Notes: a model not told the origin generated them from the sequence alone. Positions 1-4,674 are shown, counted from the stretch's first letter. The stretch: DNA of 5,347 nucleotides from an uncultured Clostridia bacterium (GCA_947629615.1 CANRER010000109.1:1-5347), one strand, 5' to 3'. Translations and numbers: made by a program.

Positions 1-414
1 GCCGTAGCCCGCGACCTCCTTGACGATGCTGGAGCTTAAGTATGAATAGGCGCAGTTGGTGGTTATGAAGAACGTTTCCACGTCCGGGTTAAGGGTTTTG
101 TTGGTGAGCGCCATCTGGAACTCGTATTCAAAATCGCTGACGGCGCGGAGGCCCTTGACGATGAACCGCGCCCCGCGTGAGCGGGCGTAATCCACAAGCA
201 GACCGTCGAACTCCTCAACCGTGACGTTGGGTATGCCGCGCGTCGCCTGCTCGAGCAGGGAGCGACGCTCCTCAACGGTGAAAAGCGGTTTTTTGGAGCC
301 GTTTTTTAGAATACCCACATATACTTTGTCAAACAGCGACGCCGTGCGGCGGATTATGTCAAGATGCCCGTTGGTCACAGGGTCGAAGCTGCCGGGGATA
401 ACTGCTGTTTTCAT
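1..414 (-). CDS. coaD: Phosphopantetheine adenylyltransferase (partial, C-terminus beyond window)
   Basis: CoaD transfers AMP from ATP to 4'-phosphopantetheine, giving dephospho-CoA, the penultimate step of coenzyme A synthesis in the cytosol. The reading frame starts at the ATG at 414-412 and stays open to position 1, giving 138 residues of a family that is usually about 160. Near the N-terminus (residues 7-18) is the nucleotidyltransferase signature PGSFDPVTNGHL, whose TNGH is the family's (H/T)xGH motif. KGLRAVSDFEYEFQMA at 87-102 and the SSSIVKEVA block at 127-135 are classical CoaD motifs. An AGGAG site (complement of 424-428) lies 9 nt upstream of the start. The start overlaps the rsmD stop as ATGA (411-414), so the two are probably translationally coupled, and rsmD-coaD is a common bacterial gene order. 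No damage is visible; only the last twenty or so residues are missing at the window edge. Confidence 0.97.
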   Translation of the reverse strand, partial: MKTAVIPGSFDPVTNGHLDIIRRTASLFDKVYVGILKNGSKKPLFTVEERRSLLEQATRGIPNVTVEEFDGLLVDYARSRGARFIVKGLRAVSDFEYEFQMALTNKTLNPDVETFFITTNCAYSYLSSSIVKEVAGYG

Positions 415-959
415 TCGGGTTTTCTCCTAAACAGAGTGATATTCACGCGGCCGTAATGCCTGTCCCTAACGGGTTCAAGCTCCGGCGGCGCTTTAGGGGG
501 GCCGATGGGAGCGTCCCACTCGGCGGCGACGATGCCGCCCGGCACGAGCAAGCCGCGCCGCGTTATTTCGGAAATCGCCTTGTCGTAAAGCCCGCTCTCA
601 TACGGCGGGTCGAGGAAAACAAGCGAAAAGCTTTCGCTCGCGGAGGCGAGATACCCGAGCGCGTCGCAGCGTCGCAGCTCGGCCTTGTCCGCAAGGCGGG
701 CCTTTTCAAGGTTCGCGCGGACAGCCGCCTCGGCCTCGCGGGATTTATCCACAAAAACAGCCCTCTGTGCGCCGCGGCTGAGGGCCTCTATACCCAAGGC
801 TCCGCTGCCGGCGAAAAGGTCAAGAACGCGCGCGCCGCGCACATAAGGCGTCAGCATACTGAACAGCGCTTCCTTCACCCTGTCCAGGGTCGGGCGGGTA
901 TCCTCCCCCGGGGGAGAAACAAGCCTCAGCCCTCTTGCAGTTCCGGAAATGACTCTCAC
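411..959 (-). CDS. rsmD: 16S rRNA (guanine(966)-N2)-methyltransferase RsmD
   Basis: RsmD is a SAM-dependent enzyme that methylates N2 of G966 (E. coli numbering) in 16S rRNA during 30S assembly. The 182-residue product has the family length and layout. It opens with RVISGTARG (residues 2-10) and TRPTLDRVKEALFSML (21-36). The Rossmann SAM-binding motif I follows as VLDLFAGSGALGIEAL (45-60), with an acidic residue, D71, after the second strand. Catalytic motif IV is DPPY (117-120). The start is GTG (959-957), chosen because GGAGG (complement of 966-970) sits 6 nt upstream and because the family N-terminus begins exactly here. A sigma-A-type promoter lies at 999-1026. coaD follows with an ATGA overlap, so the two form an operon. 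Transcripts from the upstream NlpC/P60 gene could also read in, as I see no convincing terminator between them. Confidence 0.96.
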   Translation of the reverse strand: MRVISGTARGLRLVSPPGEDTRPTLDRVKEALFSMLTPYVRGARVLDLFAGSGALGIEALSRGAQRAVFVDKSREAEAAVRANLEKARLADKAELRRCDALGYLASASESFSLVFLDPPYESGLYDKAISEITRRGLLVPGGIVAAEWDAPIGPPKAPPELEPVRDRHYGRVNITLFRRKPE

Positions 960-998
960 AGGATTCCTCCGTAAATCGGTGGTATATGTATATATAAT

Positions 999-1026
999 AT
1001 TTTATACCAACTTTTCAAAAAGTCAA
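999..1026 (-). promoter_or_regulatory. Sigma-A-type promoter of rsmD-coaD
   Basis: On the minus strand TTGACT (complement of 1021-1026) is followed after 16 nt by TAAAAT (complement of 999-1004), which places the start of transcription near 992 and leaves a short leader before the GGAGG at 966-970. A 7-bp inverted repeat, TGGTATA/TATACCA (980-986 and 1003-1009), overlaps the -10 and the likely start site. The promoter is read from consensus only. Confidence 0.65.
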
Positions 1027-1056
1027 GACCTATAGGTTATTTTTGTGCAAATTTTT

Positions 1057-1701
1057 TTACAGAACGCGCTTCCCCCAAAGAAAACGCGAGGAATAGTAGC
1101 TTTGCGAAAGGTTGTTTATGGCGATATGCCCTTGGCCGGTGGCCGCGTGGATTATGTCGCCGCCGCCTATGTATATGCCCACATGGCTCACCCTGCCGCT
1201 GCCGCCGGTGGCGAAGAACACAAGGTCGCCGGGGCGAAGCTCGCCGCGCGTCACCGTCGTGCCGACCCTCGACTGCTCCGCGCTCGAGCGGGGGAGCGAA
1301 ACGCCGTGCGCCGCGAAAACGTATGACGTGAAGCCGCTGCAATCGAAGGCGTTCGGCCCGGACGCGCCGTAGGAGTAGGGCCTGCCCAAAAGCGACTTGG
1401 CCGTGGCGATTATCGCGTCGGCGTCGGCGGTGGGCTTTTCGGTGGATATGTAGTCCGCGTGGCAAAAGCCGGTTTTGCCGTCCTCAAGCTCCACGCAGTA
1501 CCAGCTGTAGCCGTTGCAGTAGATAAGCTCCACCTCCTGCCCGCGGTAAAGCCTGCCCACGATTTCGGACGAGGTGTCGGGCGAGGAGCGCACGTTCAGC
1601 ACGTCGCAGGTGACGTAGCCGGTATCGTAGCCCGCGGCAAGGGCGGCCGGCGCGGCAAGCAGAGCCGCCGTCGCCGCCAATATTATCAGAAATTTTCTCA
1701 T
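1057..1701 (-). CDS. Exported SH3b-NlpC/P60 peptidoglycan endopeptidase
   Basis: Predicted secreted cell-wall hydrolase; NlpC/P60 enzymes usually cleave D-gamma-glutamyl-diamino-acid bonds in stem peptides. From the ATG at 1701-1699 the protein is 214 residues. A signal peptide covers about 1-23 (RK, then a hydrophobic Ala/Leu-rich core, probable cut after LAA). A bacterial SH3 domain spans about 28-88 (LNVRSSPDTSSEIVG typical). The NlpC/P60 domain spans about 94-214, with catalytic Cys121 in DCSGF, His173 in SHVGIYIG and third polar residue His185 in IIHAA. An upstream in-frame ATG at 1719 is rejected because GGAGG (complement of 1708-1712) lies 6 nt before 1701 and inside the longer version. 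The SH3 domain carries four cysteines (32, 62, 69, 80), uncommon in exported Gram-positive proteins. It has its own promoter and a WalR-like box. Exact bond specificity cannot be read from sequence. Confidence 0.94.
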   Translation of the reverse strand: MRKFLIILAATAALLAAPAALAAGYDTGYVTCDVLNVRSSPDTSSEIVGRLYRGQEVELIYCNGYSWYCVELEDGKTGFCHADYISTEKPTADADAIIATAKSLLGRPYSYGASGPNAFDCSGFTSYVFAAHGVSLPRSSAEQSRVGTTVTRGELRPGDLVFFATGGSGRVSHVGIYIGGGDIIHAATGQGHIAINNLSQSYYSSRFLWGKRVL

Positions 1702-1734
1702 ATCGAACCTCCGAAGCATAGTTCCCGAAGTTAT

Positions 1735-1751
1735 GTTACAATTTGATTACA
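1735..1751 (-). promoter_or_regulatory. Candidate WalR (YycF) box
   Basis: On the minus strand the sequence is TGTAAT-CAAAT-TGTAAC, a perfect fit to the published WalR consensus TGTWAH-N5-TGTWAH: two direct repeats one helical turn apart. It begins 5 nt downstream of the -10 hexamer of the NlpC/P60 promoter, about at the transcription start. WalR sites at or downstream of a start usually go with repression, so a repressing role is inferred. PhoP boxes of the same response-regulator family look similar when read on the other strand (TTACA repeats), so PhoP is the main alternative. Confidence 0.5.
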
Positions 1752-1756
1752 AAGCT

Positions 1757-1785
1757 ATTGTACACCTTCAAAATAAATTTGTCAA
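1757..1785 (-). promoter_or_regulatory. Consensus sigma-A promoter of the NlpC/P60 gene
   Basis: Read on the minus strand, a perfect -35 TTGACA (complement of 1780-1785) is separated by exactly 17 nt from TACAAT (complement of 1757-1762), which matches the -10 consensus at five of six positions. Transcription should start near 1750, giving a leader of about 50 nt before the ATG at 1701. Confidence 0.8.
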
Positions 1786-1950
1786 ACTTTTTTAATAAAT
1801 TTTGGCCCGATTTTCGCAAAACTGCGTTTTTGGGCAAAATACGTTAAGAATAATTAACGATTTTTGCTTTTAATACCTATATTTAGTGGCCGCCGCGAAA
1901 AACGCCACAAGACAGCGGAAAAATATTTTGTAATAATTTGTAAGCCAAGC
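1786..1950. other. AT-rich divergent intergenic spacer with inverted repeats
   Basis: This stretch separates two divergent promoters and holds no convincing gene. Three possible stem-loops are visible. The first has arms TTTTGgCCC (1800-1808) and GGGCAAAA (1832-1839), enclosing CGCA/TGCG (1815-1818 and 1823-1826). The second is a perfect 6-bp repeat CGTTAA/TTAACG (1842-1847 and 1854-1859), followed on the plus strand by ATTTTTGCTTTT. The third is GTGGC/GCCAC (1886-1890 and 1904-1908). They could be operators or weak transcription stops; none matches a family I recognise. A direct repeat TGTAAT-N4-TGTAAG (1929-1944) lies just upstream of the LUD gene's -35. Confidence 0.4.
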
Positions 1951-1979
1951 TTGCAAAAGCCGCGCCGCTGTGGTACAAT
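1951..1979 (+). promoter_or_regulatory. Promoter of the LUD-domain/kinase operon
   Basis: TTGCAA (1951-1956) and TACAAT (1974-1979) are separated by 17 nt. The -35 is a moderate match and the -10 a good one. The start is predicted near 1986, leaving a short leader of about 23 nt. The hexamer CGCTGT (1966-1971) just before the -10 and its inverse ACAGCG (1988-1993) just after the start bracket the -10, like an operator; another inverse copy lies at 1912-1918. Confidence 0.65.
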
Positions 1980-2008
1980 AATAAAAAACAGCGAAGGGAA
2001 GGAAAAGC

Positions 2009-2662
2009 ATGAACAAATTTGTTGAGGAAACCGTTATGCAGCGGCTCGAGCGCGTGGCCGCCGCGCTGCGCAAAAACCGCATGGAGGCCCACGTGGTGAG
2101 AACCGCCGCCGAGGTCGCGCCGCTTGTCAAAAGTCTTGTGCCGAAGGGGGCGAGCGTGGCCGCCGGCGGCAGCGAAAGCCTTGCCGAAAGCGGTGTGGCG
2201 GAGCTGCTCGCGTGCGGGGATTACAATTTTATCGACAGAAATAAGTACGACGACAAGCGCCGCGCCTACATCGACGCTTACGGCGCGGACTACTTCTTCT
2301 GCTCGTCCAACGCCGTCACCGAAAGGGGCGAGCTCTACAACGTGGACGGCAACAGCAACCGCATTTCGATGATAGCCTACGGCCCGGAAAACGTGATTAT
2401 GGTGGTGGGCGCGAATAAGGTCGTCAAGGACCTTGCCGAGGCCGAAAGCCGCGTTAAGACCTGCGCCGCCCCGCCGAACGCGAAGCGGCTCTCCTGCGCG
2501 ACGTACTGCCGCGAGGCGGGCGTGTGCATGGGGCTCGGCGGCGAAATGACCGACGGCTGCGCGAGCGAGGGCCGTATATGCTGCAGCTACCTCGTCTGCG
2601 GCCCGCAGCGTCATAAGGACAGGATAAAGGTAATTCTCGTGGGCGAAAGCCTCGGCTTCTGA
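2009..2662 (+). CDS. LUD-domain protein (LutC/YkgG-like, lactate-utilisation family)
   Basis: A 217-residue cytosolic protein of the LUD family (the domain in LutC and the N-terminal part of LutB). It shows the typical blocks: VPKGASVAAGGSESLAESG (44-62), SSNAVTERGELYNVDGNSNR (99-118) and YGPENVIMVVGANKVV (124-139). The C-terminus is rich in cysteine: C163-x3-C167-x5-C173-x10-C184-x6-C191-C192-x4-C197, in the place where clostridial relatives carry a shorter Cys cluster, which suggests a metal or Fe-S site by inference. No LutA or LutB partner lies in the window, so a lactate-oxidation role is not supported here; many stand-alone LUD proteins have no known function. The start ATG has an AGGGAAGG purine run 6 nt upstream (1995-2002). 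The TGA stop overlaps the next ATG by one base (TGATG), which points to translational coupling. Confidence 0.88.
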   Translation: MNKFVEETVMQRLERVAAALRKNRMEAHVVRTAAEVAPLVKSLVPKGASVAAGGSESLAESGVAELLACGDYNFIDRNKYDDKRRAYIDAYGADYFFCSSNAVTERGELYNVDGNSNRISMIAYGPENVIMVVGANKVVKDLAEAESRVKTCAAPPNAKRLSCATYCREAGVCMGLGGEMTDGCASEGRICCSYLVCGPQRHKDRIKVILVGESLGF

Positions 2663-3174
2663 TGGAAAGAATAATCATTACCGGCAGTCCCGGCAGCGGC
2701 AAAAGCACCCTCGCGAGGCTCATGGCGGATAGGCTGGGCCTGCCGCTTATCCATCTCGACGCTTTGTTCTGGCGGCCCGGCTGGGTGAGCGTGAGCAGGG
2801 AGGAGTTCGACAGCCTGCTGGCCGAGGCAATGGCGGGCGAGCGGTGGATAATCGACGGCGACTACGGCCGCACTCTCGCCGCGAGGCTTCAAAGGTCCGA
2901 TACCGCCGTATTTTTCGATTATCCGACGTATCTGTGCCTTTTCCGAACGCTGAAGCGCATAATAACCAACCTTGGCGTTGTCCGCCCCGACATGGGCGAG
3001 GGCTGCCCCGAGCGGCTTGACTTAGAATTTTTGCGCTATGTATGGGGCTACCGCCGCAAGCAAAGGGGGAAGGCGCTGGAAAAGCTTCGCTCGGCGGAAA
3101 ACGTGAACGTTATCGTCATAAAAAGCCGGCGGGAGTATAACGCCTTTGTGCGAAGCCTATGCGGCGAAACGTAA
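2662..3174 (+). CDS. P-loop kinase-like NTPase (FlaR/adenylate kinase-related)
   Basis: A 170-residue protein of the small P-loop kinase group often labelled 'DNA topology modulation protein FlaR' or adenylate-kinase-related; that name is historical and the substrate is unknown. The Walker A loop is GSPGSGKST (8-16). Family features follow: HLDALFWRPGW (31-41), WIIDGDYGRT (62-71), an FDYP strand (85-88), the conserved block RPDMGEGCPERLDLEFLRYV (108-127) and a C-terminal IKSRREYNAFV (153-163). These fit a nucleoside- or small-molecule-kinase fold with a lid-like segment. Length is normal and no key residue is missing. The start overlaps the stop of the LUD gene as TGATG and only a poor Shine-Dalgarno is present, so translation probably depends on the upstream gene. 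The operon ends at the hairpin directly after the TAA. Confidence 0.88.
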   Translation: MERIIITGSPGSGKSTLARLMADRLGLPLIHLDALFWRPGWVSVSREEFDSLLAEAMAGERWIIDGDYGRTLAARLQRSDTAVFFDYPTYLCLFRTLKRIITNLGVVRPDMGEGCPERLDLEFLRYVWGYRRKQRGKALEKLRSAENVNVIVIKSRREYNAFVRSLCGET

Positions 3175-3216
3175 AATAACGGGGCCGGTTACGCGCCGAC
3201 CCCGTTATTTATCTTG
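3174..3216. terminator. Bidirectional rho-independent terminator between convergent genes
   Basis: Arms AAATAACGGGG (3174-3184) and CCCCGTTATTT (3200-3210) are perfectly complementary over 11 bp. An inner CGG/CCG (3186-3188 and 3196-3198) extends the stem past one C/A mismatch. T-rich tails exist on both strands: TTATTTATCTT on plus and TTATTTTACG on minus. The last base of the kinase gene's TAA (3172-3174) is the first base of the stem, and the stop of the opposing small gene (3209-3211) overlaps its other end, so one hairpin can serve both transcripts. Confidence 0.85.
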
Positions 3217-3361
3217 TATATTCCTCGTCCTCAAAAACGGGCTCGTCGTCGTCGCGGCTGTCCTTCGGCTCCTCCGGCGTAAGCTCCTCGGAAAGCTCCT
3301 CCTCGCCGCTGATTTTGGCAAAGAGTCGCTCGGCCCCGGTGGGGCGGCTTTGATTTTTCAT
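3209..3361 (-). CDS. Small acidic protein, 50 aa, function unknown
   Basis: An unrecognised small gene. The ATG at 3361-3359 opens 50 codons ending in TAA (complement of 3209-3211). AAAGGA (complement of 3371-3376) lies 9 nt upstream, a good Shine-Dalgarno. The product starts MKNQSRPTGAERLFAKI and turns strongly acidic after residue 19. It has 17 Asp/Glu against 7 Lys/Arg, with a DDDE run at 37-40 and EDEE at 44-47, and looks soluble and probably disordered. There is no signal peptide, membrane segment or cysteine. Codon use (GAG, GAC, CTT, CGC) resembles its neighbours. A weak -10 candidate CATAAT (complement of 3385-3390) has no good -35. It converges on the kinase gene and shares its terminator. 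That a stop codon and a terminator stem fall exactly where this frame ends argues for a real gene. Confidence 0.68.
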   Translation of the reverse strand: MKNQSRPTGAERLFAKISGEEELSEELTPEEPKDSRDDDEPVFEDEEYTR

Positions 3362-3421
3362 TTTCGTCAGTCCTTTCTTCTTTTATTATGCCGCGCCGCG
3401 CGGAGTTTTATGAAAGAAATG

Positions 3422-3450
3422 TTGACAGCGGCTCGGCTTTGGGGTATAAT
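3422..3450 (+). promoter_or_regulatory. Perfect consensus sigma-A promoter of the HAD phosphatase gene
   Basis: TTGACA (3422-3427), a 17-nt spacer and TATAAT (3445-3450) match the consensus at every position. Transcription should begin near 3457, some 20 nt before the coding start. The heptamer ACAGCGG (3425-3431), also seen near the LUD-gene promoter, overlaps the -35. Confidence 0.88.
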
Positions 3451-3478
3451 TAGGAAAAGCAAATCGAACGGAGAGCGA

Positions 3479-4111
3479 ATGATGGACGGAATAATTTTTG
3501 ATATAGACGGCACCCTTTGGGATACCACCGAGCTTTGCGCCCGCTCGTGGAACGCCGCCATAAGGGCCTGCTCGGGCCTTGAGGCCAACCTTACGGGAAA
3601 AATGCTCGAGGGGCTTTTCGGCAAGCCGATGGACGTGATTTTCCGCGCCGTTCTGCCCGACGCGGACGAGGCCCTTCGCGAAAGGCTCATCGCCGCGTGC
3701 TGCGAGTACGAGCTTACCGCCCTCAAAACCGAAAAAATCCCCGCCTACCCCGGGGTGTCCGAAACCTTGCGCCGCCTGAGCGGGCAATACCCGCTTTTTA
3801 TCGTCAGCAACTGCCAGAAGGGCTATATCGAGGCCTTCCTCGAAAATACGGGCTTCGGCCCGCTGATAACGGACTATCTGTGCTACGGCGACACCTTGGC
3901 CCCCAAGGGCGAAACTCTGCGCCGCCTCATCGCGAAAAACGGCCTTAAAAGCCCGATTTATGTCGGCGATACGCAGGGCGACGCCGACGCCTGCCGCGAA
4001 GCCGGCGTGCCGTTCGTTTTTGCCGAGTACGGCTTCGGCGAGGCGAACAGCCCGTGGAGGAGCGTAAGCTCCTTCGCCGAGCTTTGCGGGCTGCTGTTGA
4101 AAAATAATTAA
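3479..4111 (+). CDS. HAD-family hydrolase, phosphoglycolate phosphatase-like
   Basis: A cytosolic phosphatase of the haloacid dehalogenase superfamily, 210 residues, close to the usual size for the Gph/beta-phosphoglucomutase-like branch. All four HAD motifs are present: motif I FDIDGT with nucleophile D8 and acid/base D10; motif II Ser110 in FIVSN; motif III Lys143 in APKGET; motif IV GDTQGD with D164 and D168. Residues of about 16-90 form the helical cap (type C1) that sets substrate choice. Substrate is not predictable; small sugar phosphates or phosphoglycolate are typical. The start is 3479, or the second ATG of the ATGATG pair at 3482; GGAG (3470-3473) is 5 or 8 nt away, so the two cannot be separated. 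The frame is open further upstream to 3146, but that part crosses the terminator, an antisense gene and the promoter and is not translated. The gene appears to be transcribed alone. Confidence 0.93.
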   Translation: MMDGIIFDIDGTLWDTTELCARSWNAAIRACSGLEANLTGKMLEGLFGKPMDVIFRAVLPDADEALRERLIAACCEYELTALKTEKIPAYPGVSETLRRLSGQYPLFIVSNCQKGYIEAFLENTGFGPLITDYLCYGDTLAPKGETLRRLIAKNGLKSPIYVGDTQGDADACREAGVPFVFAEYGFGEANSPWRSVSSFAELCGLLLKNN

Positions 4112-4129
4112 ATTTTTTTCAAAAAACAC

Positions 4130-4157
4130 TTGCAATTTTCGTTTTTTATGGTATAAT
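4130..4157 (+). promoter_or_regulatory. Promoter of the T-box leader and leuA
   Basis: TTGCAA (4130-4135), a 16-nt spacer and a perfect TATAAT (4152-4157). Initiation is expected near 4164, just ahead of the first helices of the T-box leader. The preceding HAD gene ends at 4111 without a strong terminator, so some readthrough into the leader is possible. Confidence 0.75.
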
Positions 4158-4163
4158 AACTCT

Positions 4164-4436
4164 ATAATTGAATTTGTAAAGACTGTGAAAAGGAGTAGTA
4201 GGGCGCGTAAAACCTACAGAGAGCCGGCGGAGGGTGCGAGCCGGCGGCGGAGCGCGTTTGAACTCGCCTTGGAGTCGCTTGCTGAACCCTTGTGCGCAAG
4301 GTCATAGGTCAAGACGGAGGCCGTCCGTTATCACGCGGCAGGGCATGACTGTGCCCCAAAGAGCGCCCAGTCGGGCGAATTAGAGTGGTACCGCGGAGCA
4401 TCGCTTCGTCTCTATGTGAGGCGAAGCTTTTATTTT
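4164..4436 (+). promoter_or_regulatory. T-box leader, tRNA-Leu type (specifier CUC)
   Basis: A T-box riboregulator: the nascent RNA binds its tRNA, and uncharged tRNA stabilises the antiterminator so that the downstream gene is transcribed. Stem I carries AGAGAG (4218-4223) and a distal hairpin GCCGGC/GCCGGC (4223-4228 and 4240-4245). The specifier lies in GAA-CTC-GCC, so the codon is CUC (4263-4265), Leu. Small hairpins follow: CCTTG/CAAGG (4288-4292, 4297-4301) and GACGG/CCGTC (4313-4317, 4321-4325). The T-box core TGGTACCGCG is at 4386-4395; its UGGU suits a tRNA ending ACCA, as tRNA-Leu does. The antiterminator spans 4381-4414: TAGAG pairs with CTCTA, the bulge is TGGTACC and GCGGAG pairs with CTTCGT. 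The next full-size gene is leuA, in agreement with the Leu specifier. The 5' boundary is the predicted transcription start, not an observed end. Confidence 0.93.
4403..4436 (+). terminator. T-box intrinsic terminator
   Basis: GCTTCGTCTC (4403-4412) pairs with GAGGCGAAGC (4418-4427) over 10 bp with one G-U, closed by a 5-nt loop TATGT and followed by TTTTATTTT. Its left arm shares 4404-4412 with the antiterminator's 3' strand (4404-4414), so the two structures exclude each other, as a T-box switch requires. Confidence 0.9.
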
Positions 4437-4455
4437 GCTTTGGAGGGAGGCCGTA

Positions 4456-4641
4456 ATGGCACGCCCTACGGTATCTCGCGTGGTATCGGCGTTGAAACGT
4501 TTTTCAAACCGCGACGCGGGCGAGGCGATGTGGCAGACGAGCTTTTACGACCATGTGATACGCGACGACGGAGATTATCTTACAAGATGGAATTATATCG
4601 ACGAAAATCCGGCCCGTTGGTATTACGGAAAAGGTTTATAA
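4456..4641 (+). pseudogene. C-terminal remnant of Y1 (IS200/REP-associated) transposase
   Basis: The 61 residues from the ATG at 4456 match the C-terminal third of single-strand Y1/HUH transposases of the REP-associated type common in gut Clostridia. They contain TVSRVVSALKRFSN (5-18), MWQTSFYDHVIRD (25-37) and YLTRWNYIDENPARW (41-55); a tyrosine in the last block is probably the catalytic one (family alignment recalled, not computed). The N-terminal part with the HUH histidine motif is absent, so it cannot be an active transposase. The other forward frame just upstream reads ALEGGRNGTPYG (4437-4472), which resembles the family segment before the conserved block and suggests a frameshift or small deletion near 4466-4475. 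GGGAGG (4445-4450) lies 5 nt before the ATG, so translation is possible. The fragment fills the space between the Leu T-box terminator and leuA, and would be co-transcribed with leuA. The same frame extends to a TTG at 4435. Confidence 0.78.
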
Positions 4642-4674
4642 TTAATTCATATCATATAGAAGGGAGCGGTAGTT

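Noticed and set aside
456..974. 172-codon open frame on plus opposite rsmD
   Set aside because: It mirrors the GC-rich rsmD frame, has no Shine-Dalgarno or recognisable motif, and runs into the rsmD promoter side. RsmD is unambiguous on the other strand.
1702..1719. Upstream ATG giving six more residues to the NlpC/P60 protein
   Set aside because: The GGAGG ribosome site lies inside that extension, 6 nt before the downstream ATG, and the signal peptide begins naturally at MRKF.
3146..3478. N-terminal extension of the HAD protein in the same open frame
   Set aside because: It would span a terminator, an antisense gene and a perfect consensus promoter, and HAD phosphatases of this class begin just before the DxDGT motif.
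4097..4122. TTGAAAAA/TTTTTCAA palindrome at the end of the HAD gene as a terminator
   Set aside because: The stem has no strong GC pairs and is followed by A residues rather than T residues on the plus strand.
4617..4642. TATAAT (4637-4642) as a separate leuA promoter inside the remnant
   Set aside because: The nearest -35-like TTGGTA is only 14 nt away, and the 17-nt position holds no match; the T-box promoter explains expression better.
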